Counted from the first letter of the stretch, positions 50,657-59,415 are shown. The stretch: DNA of 64,000 nucleotides from Streptomyces sp. NBC_01267 (GCF_036241575.1 NZ_CP108455.1:2680501-2744500), one strand, 5' to 3'. The notes: a model not told the origin generated them from the sequence alone. A program made the numbers and translations.

Positions 50657-51535
50657 GTGCACTCCCGTGACACACACCCCGCACACCACCCGGACCAGGC
50701 GCTCGGCCGCGCGACGGGCGCACGCCCGCGGGCGCGGACGGGTGGGTCCGGGAACCCCCTGCAGACCTTGCACAACTCCGCGGGGAACGCGGCGGTGGCC
50801 AGTACCGTGGCCGCCGCGAGGGCAGGTGGGCAGCAGCGCGCGGGGTCCGCGGTGCCGGTGCAGAGGGCGGAAATGCGGAACACGCCCCAGGGTCAGGCGG
50901 AGGGCTTCGGCGGCTCCCTCGACAACGACGACCTCCGGCTGCTCGGCGAGACCGCCCACCGGGTCCAGCAGGTCATGGATCAGGCGCGGGCCAAGGACCC
51001 GGACAAGGAGGTGATGCTCTTCATCGGCGTCGGCACGGGCAACCCGGCGAGCGCCTGGGGCAACCCCACCAGCGGTGGCACCGGCACGATCACCGATGCG
51101 CACCAGCACTCCCCCGGCTTCCTCTCCGATGCGGAAGGGGCGGGCTACACCGTCATCGCTGTCAATTTCAACGTCGGGGGCGGGAAGGACATCTCCGAGT
51201 CCGGTGGCGGGGGCCCCGTGGTGAAGCTGAACGTGCCTGCCCGCTTCCCGCTCGACGCGGCGGGACAGGAGAAGGCGAAGGGCGCCCTGGACGCACTCCA
51301 CGCGTCGGCCGGACAGGCCACCCGCTTCGCCGTCATGAACGCCGTCACCCAGGCCGACTACCAGCCCCTGATCAACCTGGCGAACGCCAAGTCGAAGGGC
51401 CAGTCCGCCTACCTGAAGTCGTACATGCAAACCGGCGCGACCAGCTCGTTCTCCCCGATGAACAAGAAGAAGGGGCTGCACACCGACGGCGGCACGTTCG
51501 CCTCGATGGGCGAGGTCTTCCCCGCGGACGCGTAA
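50657..51535 (+). CDS. Protein with eCIS-cargo-like LQxxxGNAAV leader
   Basis: 292 residues. GTG 50657 is chosen because GGAAGGA lies 6 nt upstream. The N-terminal 80 residues are disordered and contain LQTLHNSAGNAAVAS and then VPVQRAEM. The L-Q-x-x-x-G-N-A-A-V element followed by V-x-V-Q-R is a hallmark of Streptomyces proteins linked to extracellular contractile injection systems and toxin-like secreted proteins. The C-terminal domain (about 95-290) is soluble, alpha/beta, with VMLFIGVGTGNPASAW, TITDAHQHSPGFL and GYTVIAVNFNVGGG. It may be the effector; no known toxin motif is recognised. It is a single gene. Confidence 0.72.
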   Translation: MHSRDTHPAHHPDQALGRATGARPRARTGGSGNPLQTLHNSAGNAAVASTVAAARAGGQQRAGSAVPVQRAEMRNTPQGQAEGFGGSLDNDDLRLLGETAHRVQQVMDQARAKDPDKEVMLFIGVGTGNPASAWGNPTSGGTGTITDAHQHSPGFLSDAEGAGYTVIAVNFNVGGGKDISESGGGGPVVKLNVPARFPLDAAGQEKAKGALDALHASAGQATRFAVMNAVTQADYQPLINLANAKSKGQSAYLKSYMQTGATSSFSPMNKKKGLHTDGGTFASMGEVFPADA

Positions 51536-51611
51536 GGGCAGGTTGATCCGGCTCCACCGGCCGGCGGCTTCCCAGGGCGAAGGGAGCTGCCCTCTCCTGG
51601 TCCGACCTCCC

Positions 51612-51660
51612 GTGTAAAGCACGCTTGACAGCCTTCCAGGGTGACAAGCATGCTTTACAC
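51612..51660. promoter_or_regulatory. Inverted repeat and promoter of the small HTH gene
   Basis: Arms GTGTAAAGCACGCTTG (51612-51627) and CAAGCATGCTTTACAC (51645-51660) are inverted with one mismatch. TTGACA (51625-51630) and CATGCT (51649-51654, spacer 18) fit -35 and -10. The GTG start at 51661 would be at or next to the transcription start, so the mRNA is probably leaderless. Repressor binding to both arms would cover the promoter. Confidence 0.65.
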
Positions 51661-51870
51661 GTGAGAAACACGGTCAGAGACCTGCGATCGTCACGCGGAC
51701 TCTCCCAGGGGCAACTCGGCACGGCCCTGGGGGTTTCGCGGCAGACGATCAATGCCATTGAGACCGAGCGGTACACGCCGTCCCTGCCGCTCGCCTTCTC
51801 TCTGGCCAGGTACTTCGGGGTCAGCATTGAGGAGATGTTCCATGTCGAAGACGGCCCAGCAGGTGGCTAG
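51661..51870 (+). CDS. Small XRE-family HTH regulator
   Basis: 69 residues, a single Cro-like helix-turn-helix: VRDLRSSRGLSQGQLGTALGVSRQTINAIETERYTPSL, then FSLARYFGVSIEEMF. It resembles YozG/HTH_3 regulators that control a neighbouring membrane protein. The GTG 51661 start is set by the promoter layout. The following membrane gene begins within it (29-nt overlap), so both are co-transcribed, and the inverted repeat is the likely self-operator. Confidence 0.88.
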   Translation: MRNTVRDLRSSRGLSQGQLGTALGVSRQTINAIETERYTPSLPLAFSLARYFGVSIEEMFHVEDGPAGG

Positions 51871-52243
51871 CAACCCACGGCGGTCGATCCCCGCCTTCTT
51901 CCTCGGGATCGGCTTCGTCTGCCTGGTGACCGCGGCTGTCGGCGGTCACCTCGGCATCGGTCTGGTGATGCTCGGAATCATGGCGGCCTGCAGTCTTGCC
52001 GTGGTCCTGCTGGCGCGGCGCAGCGAGACCTACCGGGGCCTCACCGAGGCACCCGACGAACGCTTCGCCCTGATCGGCCAGCGGGCCTGGGCAGGCACCG
52101 GAGTGGTACTGACCCTGGGAAACCTCTGCGCCTTCATCGGCGATCTGGCGTCCGGCCGGAGCGGCAACCCGTACTACTGGCTGCTGGCGACCGCCGCCCT
52201 CTCCTACGTCGCGTTCGTCGCACTCCTTCGCCGACACACGTGA
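51842..52243 (+). CDS. Small four-helix membrane protein, HTH partner
   Basis: 133 residues with four predicted membrane helices: IPAFFLGIGFVCLVTAAV, GIGLVMLGIMAACSLAVVLL, GTGVVLTLGNLCAFIG and YYWLLATAALSYVAFVAL. This size and the upstream YozG-like HTH gene match a common two-gene set in Gram-positive bacteria (DUF2178-like). The function is unknown. The ATG at 51842 overlaps the HTH gene. Confidence 0.82.
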   Translation: MSKTAQQVASNPRRSIPAFFLGIGFVCLVTAAVGGHLGIGLVMLGIMAACSLAVVLLARRSETYRGLTEAPDERFALIGQRAWAGTGVVLTLGNLCAFIGDLASGRSGNPYYWLLATAALSYVAFVALLRRHT

Positions 52244-52273
52244 TGCGTGGCCACCAGATCCACGCGTAGGCCG

Positions 52274-53272
52274 TCAGCTGGGCTCGGGCGCCGGCCGGCC
52301 GCCGCGCAGGAGCGCGCGGAGGTGGCCCACACGGTCGGGCACCAGGTCGGCCGCCAGGGGCGCCGGAGCAGGGTCGGCCAGGCTGCGATCCCCCGTACGT
52401 ACGACCCCGGCGCACTCCCCGCAGATTCCCGTGGTCTGGCCGGACGGCAGCGGGTCGCGGCAGTCCGCGCACTCCGCCGGGGGCGCGGCCGGGGCCGCTG
52501 CGTCGCGGCTGGTCCGGTGGGCCGGAAGCTTGCGCTCAAGTCGCGCGGCCAGGAAGGACTTCGGCGCGTGGACGACCGGGGGCAGGCCGTCGGCGAGCAG
52601 GGAACGGGTCTCCAGTTCGGTGACGCCCCGGTCCAGCCACCGGGCCGCCATGGGGGCCAGGGTGAGCGAGTCGGCGGCGCTCAGTGCGAGCTTGGGTTCG
52701 TGGACGCCGAGGCGGGCGAGTAACGCGGCGGCGCGGGCGAGGAGTTCGGGCTTCTGGGCACCGGCCCCCGCCCCCGCTTCTACCGGTCCCGGTCCCGGCT
52801 CGCGCGCCGGATCCGGCTCCTTGGGGGAGGGTTCTTTCTCCTGGTTCTTTTCCCCTTCGGGGGACGCTCCCGCCTTCCCGCCTGCTGCCCGGCCGGTTCC
52901 CGGCCGCACGGACGTCGGGCTCCCGGTCGGCGTCCCGGTCGGCGGGCCCTCCGCACCGTCCGCCCTATCCGCACCTGGCGGGCTCTCGTACACGTACGTC
53001 TCGGTACGGAGTCGGCCCGTCGTCTCGTCCCGGTGGGTCCGGCGTACGTAGTACCCGTACTGGATCAGCTCGTCCAGGGCCTGGGCCACACCCCTGCGGC
53101 CCAGTCGGGGGTTGCGGTCGGCCAGCGTGCGTACGTCCTCCCGGGCGCCGTCGGGCAGCGAGAGGAGGTGGCAGAGGATGCCCCGGGCCGTGAAGCTGAG
53201 TCTGCGGTCCCGTAGGACGGAGTTGGCCAGGACGGTGAAATGGCGCGCGTGGGCGCTATTGTGGATGCGCAT
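52274..53272 (-). CDS. Winged-helix (replication-initiator-like) DNA-binding protein
   Basis: 332 residues from ATG 53272. Residues 1-95 hold a winged helix: FTVLANSVLRDRRLSFTARGIL, then LADRNPRLGRRGVAQALDELIQYGYYVR. This pattern occurs in DnaD/replication-initiator-like and helix-turn-helix proteins of phages, plasmids and Streptomyces chromosomes. A long Pro/Gly/Glu-rich linker (about 110-180) follows. Next are LLARAAALLARLGVHEPKL and a zinc-finger-like segment CADCRDPLPSG with ICGECAG. Single gene, minus strand. Confidence 0.8.
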   Translation of the reverse strand: MRIHNSAHARHFTVLANSVLRDRRLSFTARGILCHLLSLPDGAREDVRTLADRNPRLGRRGVAQALDELIQYGYYVRRTHRDETTGRLRTETYVYESPPGADRADGAEGPPTGTPTGSPTSVRPGTGRAAGGKAGASPEGEKNQEKEPSPKEPDPAREPGPGPVEAGAGAGAQKPELLARAAALLARLGVHEPKLALSAADSLTLAPMAARWLDRGVTELETRSLLADGLPPVVHAPKSFLAARLERKLPAHRTSRDAAAPAAPPAECADCRDPLPSGQTTGICGECAGVVRTGDRSLADPAPAPLAADLVPDRVGHLRALLRGGRPAPEPS

Positions 53273-53360
53273 CGAAGTCCTTCGCTTGCTCTTCGGTGTC
53301 GGACCCCGGGGTGTTTGCTGCACCGCCGGGGTCAACTACGTGTGGTTTGCGTGATCTGAG

Positions 53361-53389
53361 CGTATCCGGGCGTCCTTTTCAACTGTCAA
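53361..53389 (-). promoter_or_regulatory. Candidate promoter of the winged-helix gene
   Basis: On the minus strand, TTGACA (53384-53389) and GATACG (53361-53366) are separated by 17 bp. This would give a leader of about 80 nt before ATG 53272. The -10 is weak (three of six). Confidence 0.4.
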
Positions 53390-53497
53390 GCCCAGTACGG
53401 CACTTGCACGCCTTTGACGGGATGCGATCGATCTGGCGCTGCACCTGGCTGGTCAAGTGGCGCTATCTGGCAGCCCGATGCGGCGTACCTGACATAG

Positions 53498-53532
53498 CTG
53501 GCATACCTACTTCCCTACCTGGCATACCTACT
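53498..53532. repeat. 14-bp direct repeat, 21-bp period
   Basis: CTGGCATACCTACT at 53498-53511 and 53519-53532, two helical turns apart. It lies between the NTPase stop (53542) and the winged-helix promoter, in the 269-nt gap 53273-53541. A regulator site is possible. Confidence 0.6.
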
Positions 53533-53541
53533 CCGCATCGG

Positions 53542-55971
53542 TCACGCCCTCGCACTCGCCTCCACCTCAGCGGTCTCCAACACCTCACACAGGCGGCCGA
53601 CCTGCCCCTCGTCCAACGCCAGCAGTTGCTGTATTTCGCGCAAGTCCTGGCGCACGGTACGGATCCGCACCTCCTCGGGGTCACTCGCCAGCAGTTCCGT
53701 CAGCCGCACCTCCGTCGATTCCCAACGGGACTGCGCGCATGCGGCAATCAGGAGATTGCCACGGGCGCGCGCAGCGGAAATGGGGGAACCCCCTGTCTGT
53801 TCGGTGAATAATTCCTGGGCACGCAGCCAATGGGCGTGCTCCTCCGACCTTCCTGCCATGTGGCACACAACGGCCAGTTCCAGGGCGTACCAGCCGTCGG
53901 AAGGGTCGAGTTGAGCCGCACGGGAATAGTCGGCGATCGCCTCTTCATACCGTCCAGTAGAGCGATAGATATCCGCCCGATTGACGAGGGCCCACAAGTA
54001 ACCTGGATAGATCGCGAGCGAGCACGTCAAATCAGCCAAGGCTTCTTCGCGCCGCTCAAGTTCCCCATAGATCCGCCCACGGATCGCGAAGGCCCAGCTG
54101 TCATCGGGGTCGATCTCGATCGCGCGAGTGAAATTGGTGAGCGCCTCTTCATAGCGCCCCACCAGGCGGTAGATCTCCCCGCTGCCGGCCCAGGCCCGCC
54201 CAAGTCCCGGATCCAGTTCCAGGGCAGTGCCGCAGTCCGCCAGCGCGCGGCCGTACTGCTTGGCCTTGCGGTGCTCGCGGGCGCGGACCGTGTGCGCGAG
54301 AGCTCTGTCTTTCGTGCCCAGTTCCGTACGGGCCAGGAGCAAGGTGAGGACGGCAGTGAGCACACCGGTGCTCTCCTCGGCATCCGCGATGCTCTCCAAC
54401 TGGCGGCCCAGCATGGCGAGCGAATCGGCTCCGGCGTCCCCTCCTACCCGGACAAGCAGCTGACTCCAGCGGTTCATCTCCGCCGTGCCAGGAATGCAGG
54501 ACCACACCGTCTGGCCCAAGGCAGCAGGCAGCGCCTCCCGAGGATCGGCGCAGAGGCGGTGATACATCTCGTTGAGGTGGTGCTCCCACCAACCGGCGTC
54601 CCACAAGCATGCCCTTTCCCTACGGAGGACACGTTCGACTGCCAGTCTCCGGCTCCTGAACACGTCGGCCAGTCGCAGATGTTGCTCCCGCCAGCGGATC
54701 GGTGACTGCTTCCGCTGCAGGCGCAGCATCTGCGTACGTACGACATCGTGGTACCGGCACCTGCCCGCCTCACCGCTGATGAACGGCAGGCCCTGGAGCC
54801 AGGCGTACTCCTCGCCCGTACCGCCGCCGCTGTCTCCCTCCCCCACCGCCACCCGGTACACGTCCTCGTCCAGCCGCAGCGGCAGCGCACACGCCAGCGC
54901 CGCCGCCCGCCGCTGCGGGTCGCTCTCCCATTTCAGGAAGCGTTCCACGGCGGTGTCGGACGGGTCGCCGACCGCAGTCGGCTCGTGCGGGTTCTTCTGC
55001 GCGAGCATGTCGACGAGGACCGGGAGCCTGCCGGACAGATCGAGGATCGCGTCGATGACCTCGTCCTCGGTGACGCCACGGGTCGCCAGCAGCCTCCTGG
55101 CCTCCTCATCGGTGAACACGTCCAGCGGGATCTCGGCCACCAGGTCCAGCCAGTCGCCCCACACCCGGGCGTTGAGCCTGCCCTGACCTGCGGCCACGGC
55201 CACCGTGTTGAGCGGCAGCGAACCGTACCGGTCCGTCATCAGGATGTCGCGCAGCCAGGTGTCGAGCACGGGCGCGGTCCGTTCGTACGTATCGAAGAAC
55301 AGCGCCACCCACGGCCTGCGCTCCCCCGCCTGGGCCAGCCCCTCCAGGAAGGGCGGGGTCAGCATCCGTACGGGGTCCAGGACCAGTTGCACGTCGTCGT
55401 GGCTGCGGAATCGCGCGCTCAGCGAGGCGCGCAGGCGGTCGGTGCGCTGGGCCAGTTGCCGGGGGTCGACCGCGCCGGTGAACGCGCCGACACCGGGCAG
55501 CATGCCCAGACCGGTGAGGCCCGCCTGGACGGCGAGGGTGCTGGACAGCGACGCGCCGCCCGAGTCCGTACCGCCGGGGTTCGCCTCCGACTGGAGCGCG
55601 GGGGACGACTCGGCTTCCTGACGGCGCTGCCGGTACGTCGCGAGGAGACGGTCGAAGTCCTTGAACGGCAGTCCCTGACCTCGGAGTTGAGCACTGACCG
55701 ACTCCATCACTTCGAGCGCGCTGTGCACTTCGTCCCCGACGGAAGCGATCGCCGCGCCCTTCTCGCGGGCCACGTCCTCCCACTGCCGCACCAGCGTGGT
55801 CTTGCCGACGCCCGCGTTGCCGTGGATGTGGAAGAGGAACTGGTACTGGTCGTCCTGCGGGTCCCGCGCGAAGTTGTCCTGGAACGCGGCGATCTCACCG
55901 CGCCGGCCGACGAACCCCGTTCGCCTGCGGCGCCTGATGATCTCCTGCCGTGACGGCACCTGTCCCGACAC
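53542..55971 (-). CDS. STAND-like NTPase with C-terminal TPR repeats
   Basis: 809 residues. A basic start (RRRRRTGFVGRRGEIAAF) leads into a P-loop NTPase with Walker A HGNAGVGKTTLVRQW (about 49-63) and a Walker-B-like VALFFDTYE. VFTDEEARRLLATRGV and WLQGLPFISGEAGRCRYHDVVR resemble the winged-helix end of NB-ARC/STAND modules. From about residue 575 there are at least four TPRs (KQYGRALADCGTALELDP, GRYEEALTNFTRAIEIDP, RREEALADLTCSLAIYP, GRYEEAIADYSRAAQLDP). Such proteins sense ligands through the TPRs and signal on ATP binding; in bacteria many act in immunity or regulation. No effector domain is visible at the N-terminus. Confidence 0.88.
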   Translation of the reverse strand: MSGQVPSRQEIIRRRRRTGFVGRRGEIAAFQDNFARDPQDDQYQFLFHIHGNAGVGKTTLVRQWEDVAREKGAAIASVGDEVHSALEVMESVSAQLRGQGLPFKDFDRLLATYRQRRQEAESSPALQSEANPGGTDSGGASLSSTLAVQAGLTGLGMLPGVGAFTGAVDPRQLAQRTDRLRASLSARFRSHDDVQLVLDPVRMLTPPFLEGLAQAGERRPWVALFFDTYERTAPVLDTWLRDILMTDRYGSLPLNTVAVAAGQGRLNARVWGDWLDLVAEIPLDVFTDEEARRLLATRGVTEDEVIDAILDLSGRLPVLVDMLAQKNPHEPTAVGDPSDTAVERFLKWESDPQRRAAALACALPLRLDEDVYRVAVGEGDSGGGTGEEYAWLQGLPFISGEAGRCRYHDVVRTQMLRLQRKQSPIRWREQHLRLADVFRSRRLAVERVLRRERACLWDAGWWEHHLNEMYHRLCADPREALPAALGQTVWSCIPGTAEMNRWSQLLVRVGGDAGADSLAMLGRQLESIADAEESTGVLTAVLTLLLARTELGTKDRALAHTVRAREHRKAKQYGRALADCGTALELDPGLGRAWAGSGEIYRLVGRYEEALTNFTRAIEIDPDDSWAFAIRGRIYGELERREEALADLTCSLAIYPGYLWALVNRADIYRSTGRYEEAIADYSRAAQLDPSDGWYALELAVVCHMAGRSEEHAHWLRAQELFTEQTGGSPISAARARGNLLIAACAQSRWESTEVRLTELLASDPEEVRIRTVRQDLREIQQLLALDEGQVGRLCEVLETAEVEASARA

Positions 55972-56139
55972 CTCGCGTCACCCCCGTAGCTCGCGGTCTC
56001 CCTCATGATGACGACTGCCCCCACCGCACGAGAAGTCAGTCCCCGAAATCTCCCCGGGGACAGCCCTGTGCCGCCGCCCCCGGGAAGGGACGACGGCACA
56101 GGTATCACGATGGCGTACCGCTACGGATGCGGCAGCGGA

Positions 56140-56661
56140 TCAGGCGCCGGCCTGCACCGGGCCGATCTGGGTGCCCGCGTCGACGCGGAACGAGCCCTCG
56201 GCGAAGGACTGGCCGGGGATCTCCCCACCGGGAGCCATCAGCGTGAACCGGGCCTCGTCGGCCTTGGCACCCTTGCCGGTGCTCGGGACCTGGATGTCGA
56301 AGTGGACCGGGTGGCCGGGGCCGAAGGTCACTGCGGTGGTCTGCGTTCCGTAGGACTTCGCGGTGACCCCGTCCCGCGAACCGTTGTTGTAGAACTGCAC
56401 GCCGCTGGGGGAACCGGCCAGCTTGCAGGACGAGTATCCGGGTGCGGCAGTCAGGGTGACGCGGTAGTGGCTGTGGCCCGCGCTGCTCGCGTCCTGAGCG
56501 ATCTTCGCGATGTGGTTCGCCGGACGGCAGGAGGACGGCGCACTCGCGGCGGCTGTTCCGGACGCGTGCCCCGTCGTGGATGCCTGCGCGACTCCCACCC
56601 CGGCCGCTCCTGCGAGAACAGTGGCGGCAATCGTCACGACGAGCTTGCGAGACTTACCCAT
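56140..56661 (-). CDS. Secreted DUF4232 protein
   Basis: About 173 residues. The signal peptide starts MGKSRKLVVTIAATVLAGAAGV and cuts near AQAS. The mature part has an Ala/Ser-rich linker and a DUF4232-like beta-sandwich with one Cys pair (SSCRPANH and SSCKLAG) and FYNNGSRDGVTAKSYG. ATG 56661 is preferred to TTG 56667. DUF4232 proteins are common secreted proteins of Streptomyces with no known function. Confidence 0.85.
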   Translation of the reverse strand: MGKSRKLVVTIAATVLAGAAGVGVAQASTTGHASGTAAASAPSSCRPANHIAKIAQDASSAGHSHYRVTLTAAPGYSSCKLAGSPSGVQFYNNGSRDGVTAKSYGTQTTAVTFGPGHPVHFDIQVPSTGKGAKADEARFTLMAPGGEIPGQSFAEGSFRVDAGTQIGPVQAGA

Positions 56662-56906
56662 GGCCAACTCACTTTCCTTGGTACCGGGTTCGGCTGGTCG
56701 AGTCCGAACCCCTTCAGCGGACAGCCTGCCTCGCCGATCCCCGTGGGTTTGTCACAGCGGGGCAACGCGACTGCTACAGAGGAGGGGGCGACCGGTCGGA
56801 CGTGTCTGCTTGCCCTGCGGACCGACCCACAGACCGCTGGACCGGCCGAACCGAGTCGGACCCGCTTCCGTTTGCCCGGGGGCCGGGCGGGCGACATGCT
56901 GGGCCG

Positions 56907-57164
56907 GTGCCAGGACAGCGTAAGCGCAGGAATCAGCAGCGGGGCGGGCCCCTGCGGGGTGCCGGTGCGGGCCGTTGGGAAGTGGTCTTCGAGACCCAGG
57001 ACGCGGCGGAGTGGCAGAGCGCGGTGCCGCGCATCCGCGCCGAGCGCGGGCTGACCGACGCGTCGATGCTGCGGGTGGAGACGCTGTGCGGACGCACGGA
57101 GCAGCCGACGACGTACCGCCTGAGCGTGTTCGTGCCTTACCCGACGGCGGAGCGGGCGGACTGA
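56907..57164 (+). CDS. Small conserved-type hypothetical protein
   Basis: 85 residues. The first 27 are basic and Gly-rich; the rest has clear protein-like segments WEVVFETQDAAEWQSAV, RIRAERGLTDASMLRVETLCGR and YRLSVFVPYP, which suggest a small alpha/beta fold. GTG 56907 is taken as start on the basis of frame and coding bias. No function is recognised and no partner gene is evident. Confidence 0.65.
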   Translation: MPGQRKRRNQQRGGPLRGAGAGRWEVVFETQDAAEWQSAVPRIRAERGLTDASMLRVETLCGRTEQPTTYRLSVFVPYPTAERAD

Positions 57165-57203
57165 CGGGCGTGGGGGTCTGCGGTGCGGGGCGGACCAGGT
57201 CTG

Positions 57204-58106
57204 TTACGGCCGCAGCGCCTCCGCGCGTGCCGTCAGCGGGCCGATGAGGAGCGGCAGGCGCCCGGGGACCCTCTCCCGTACGAAGTCCGCCAGCTCCATC
57301 GCCGTCAGGGCGATGCAGTACGCGAGTACGTCCGGTCCCGCCACCCGCTCACCGGCCGCACGGATCAGGTTCCAGGCCGACTCGTCCACCTCGTCCTCCG
57401 TGAGCAGCGTCGCGTAGTCGTACGCGCGCGTGCCGCTGCCCAGCGCCTCGATGTCGACGGCGACGGGGCGGCCGTCCGGTGGGACGACAACGTTCGCGAG
57501 GCGGAAGTCCCCGTGGACCAGATCGCCGGTCGGGAGTTCGACCTCTCCGTACGCCTGGAGCAGCGCACCGACCGCCGTGATGAAGCGACGGCCGTCGGGT
57601 CCGGTGGCGGCCAGCCGGCGGCGTAGCTCGGCGCCCCCGTCGGCCAGCCACTCGTACACGTACCGCGACCAGCAGCGCTCCGGGTCCGGGTCCAGGCCGC
57701 GCTGGCTCTCCAGGAGCGGAACGAGCAGGCGCGCCGTGGCGTCGGTCAGCCTGTCGGCCTTGCCCCCGGGTGCGAACTCCTGGATGTGGTACGGGAATCC
57801 AGCCTCGGTGACGCCGGTCGCCACCCAGGCCGGAGTCATGTATCCCGCGGCACGCACCTCTGCCACGGCCTGCGCCGCACGCAGCGTCCGGGGCACCAGG
57901 CCGGGGTTCGGCGACCACTTCAGGACGGCCCGGCCCGCATCGGAACCGGTCTCGTCGGCTCCGGTCAACAGCCAGGTGTGGGACTGGAATCCGCCGGTGA
58001 GCGGGCGGTCGAGGCGGAAGCGGGTTCTGTGCTCGCGGTTGGCCCGGGTGAGGATGCTGCGAGCCTCGGTAGGACCACCGGTTGCTTCGTTATCCGGCGC
58101 GGTCAA
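57204..58106 (-). CDS. Aminoglycoside phosphotransferase-family kinase
   Basis: 300-residue protein-kinase-like small-molecule kinase. Marks: GGFQSHTWLLTG and VLKWSP (nucleotide lobe), the catalytic LVHGDFRLANVVV with Asp, and VAVDIEALGSGTRAYDYATLL (metal site). Homologues phosphorylate aminoglycosides, homoserine or methylthioribose; this one has no resistance context. It overlaps the HxlR regulator by 17 nt on the same strand, so both are co-transcribed. Confidence 0.88.
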   Translation of the reverse strand: MTAPDNEATGGPTEARSILTRANREHRTRFRLDRPLTGGFQSHTWLLTGADETGSDAGRAVLKWSPNPGLVPRTLRAAQAVAEVRAAGYMTPAWVATGVTEAGFPYHIQEFAPGGKADRLTDATARLLVPLLESQRGLDPDPERCWSRYVYEWLADGGAELRRRLAATGPDGRRFITAVGALLQAYGEVELPTGDLVHGDFRLANVVVPPDGRPVAVDIEALGSGTRAYDYATLLTEDEVDESAWNLIRAAGERVAGPDVLAYCIALTAMELADFVRERVPGRLPLLIGPLTARAEALRP

Positions 58107-58476
58107 GGCGGTTCGCTTCGTCGTACGACTCTCGGGCGTCGAGCAGTTCGTCCCAGTGTTCCGCCGTCCAGGCGCAGGCGACCGCGATCGTTCGGAGCAT
58201 GCTGCGGCCCATCGGCGTCAGTTCGTACTCGACGTGCGGGGTGGCCTCGGCGTAGACGGTGCGCTTGACCAGGCCGTCGCGTTCGAGGGCGCGCAGTGAC
58301 TGGGTCAGGACCTTGGGGGTGACGCGGCTCAGCGGCACGCGCAGTTCCGAGAAGCGGCGCGGGCCGTGTTCGAGGCAGCGGATGACGAGCGCTGCCCACT
58401 TGTCGCCGAATCGGATCGGGTTGAGCGAGGACGGGCACAGTTCGTCGAACATGTCGGCGGGTAGCGGTTCCCTCAT
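58090..58476 (-). CDS. HxlR-family transcriptional regulator
   Basis: 128-residue MarR-like winged helix. The N-terminal ELCPSSLNPIRFGDKWAALVIRCLEHGPRRFSEL holds the conserved Cys of the family, which often senses electrophiles or quinones. LTQSLRALERDGLVKRTVY and VEYELTPMGRSM are the recognition and wing parts. It is divergent from an NAD(P)H-binding oxidoreductase, the usual target of such regulators, with a palindrome in between. Confidence 0.92.
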   Translation of the reverse strand: MREPLPADMFDELCPSSLNPIRFGDKWAALVIRCLEHGPRRFSELRVPLSRVTPKVLTQSLRALERDGLVKRTVYAEATPHVEYELTPMGRSMLRTIAVACAWTAEHWDELLDARESYDEANRLDRAG

Positions 58477-58701
58477 GGACTCAGCCTAACGACCTCACCC
58501 GCGATGGAGAGTGGATCAGCGAGCGGCGTCATGCGGCTTCGCATCCAAGGCGGAGGAGGGAGCGGATGGGGTCTCCTCTGCACGAGCGGAGCCGAGAGCT
58601 CGGGGAAGGAGCCCTCGTGACTGACGACAACGCCGGAGGCGGAGCCGCAGGGCGTCGGGAGCCCGCTCGCTGTCGCGGGTGAGGTCGTAAGGGCTGTCCG
58701 G

Positions 58702-58723
58702 CCGGTATCCCTGTGGTAACCGG
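58702..58723. promoter_or_regulatory. Palindromic candidate HxlR operator
   Basis: Arms CCGGTATCC (58702-58710) and GGTAACCGG (58715-58723) match as an inverted repeat at seven of nine positions, centre CTGT. It lies in the 315-nt divergent gap 58477-58791, 69 nt before the oxidoreductase start. Nothing else notable is seen in this gap apart from a weak TAGCGT at 58733-58738. Confidence 0.55.
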
Positions 58724-58791
58724 GGTCCTCGATAGCGTCCGAGGACTGGCCGGGGTGCTCGAACTCCGGCTCTGGACATGGGGAGTTCGTC

Positions 58792-59415
58792 GTGAACATT
58801 GTGGTCTTCGGTGCCGGGGGCAGGGCCGGGCGGCAGGCCGTCGCGGAGGCGCATCGGCGCGGACACCAGGTCACCGCCGTGGTGCGCGACCCTGCGCGCC
58901 ACAGCGATCTGACCGGCGCGCGGGTCGTGGCGGGCGACGTCATGGACGCGGCGAGTGTCGAGCAGGTGGCCGCGGGGCATGACGCCGCCGTCAGCGCCGC
59001 TGCGGACCTGTCCGTGGCGCCGCACGAGTTCTTCACCGAGTCGTCCCGCGCCCTGGCCACCGGCCTGGCCGGCGCGGGCGTGCACCGTCTCGTGGTGGTC
59101 GGGCTCTCATCGGTCACGCCCGGCGCTTCCGGCGCCCTCCTCATGGACGAGCCCGGCTACCCGAACGAGTACCGGTCGTTCGGCCTCGGCCACGCGGCGG
59201 GCCTCGACGAGCTGCGGAAGTGTGACCTGGACTGGGCGTACGTGGCCCCGGCGGGCGACTTCGACCATGAGGGCACGCGCACCGGCCGCTACCGGATCGC
59301 TGAGCACGGCGACCCGGCCAGCCGGATCACGTACGCGGACCTGGCCATCGCGCTGATCGACGAGGCCGAGACGCCCCGCCACCACCGGGCCGCCGTCAGC
59401 GTACGGGAGGCGTGA
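58792..59415 (+). CDS. NAD(P)H-binding oxidoreductase (atypical SDR)
   Basis: 207 residues, Rossmann fold with G-x-G-G-x-A-G in VVFGAGGRAGRQAVAEA, then VTAVVRDPAR, ARVVAGDVMD and the strand RLVVVGLSS. It belongs to the NmrA/quinone-reductase-like atypical SDR group. The GTG start follows GGGGAG. It is under probable control of the divergent HxlR regulator. The role is likely quinone or electrophile reduction. Confidence 0.9.
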   Translation: MNIVVFGAGGRAGRQAVAEAHRRGHQVTAVVRDPARHSDLTGARVVAGDVMDAASVEQVAAGHDAAVSAAADLSVAPHEFFTESSRALATGLAGAGVHRLVVVGLSSVTPGASGALLMDEPGYPNEYRSFGLGHAAGLDELRKCDLDWAYVAPAGDFDHEGTRTGRYRIAEHGDPASRITYADLAIALIDEAETPRHHRAAVSVREA

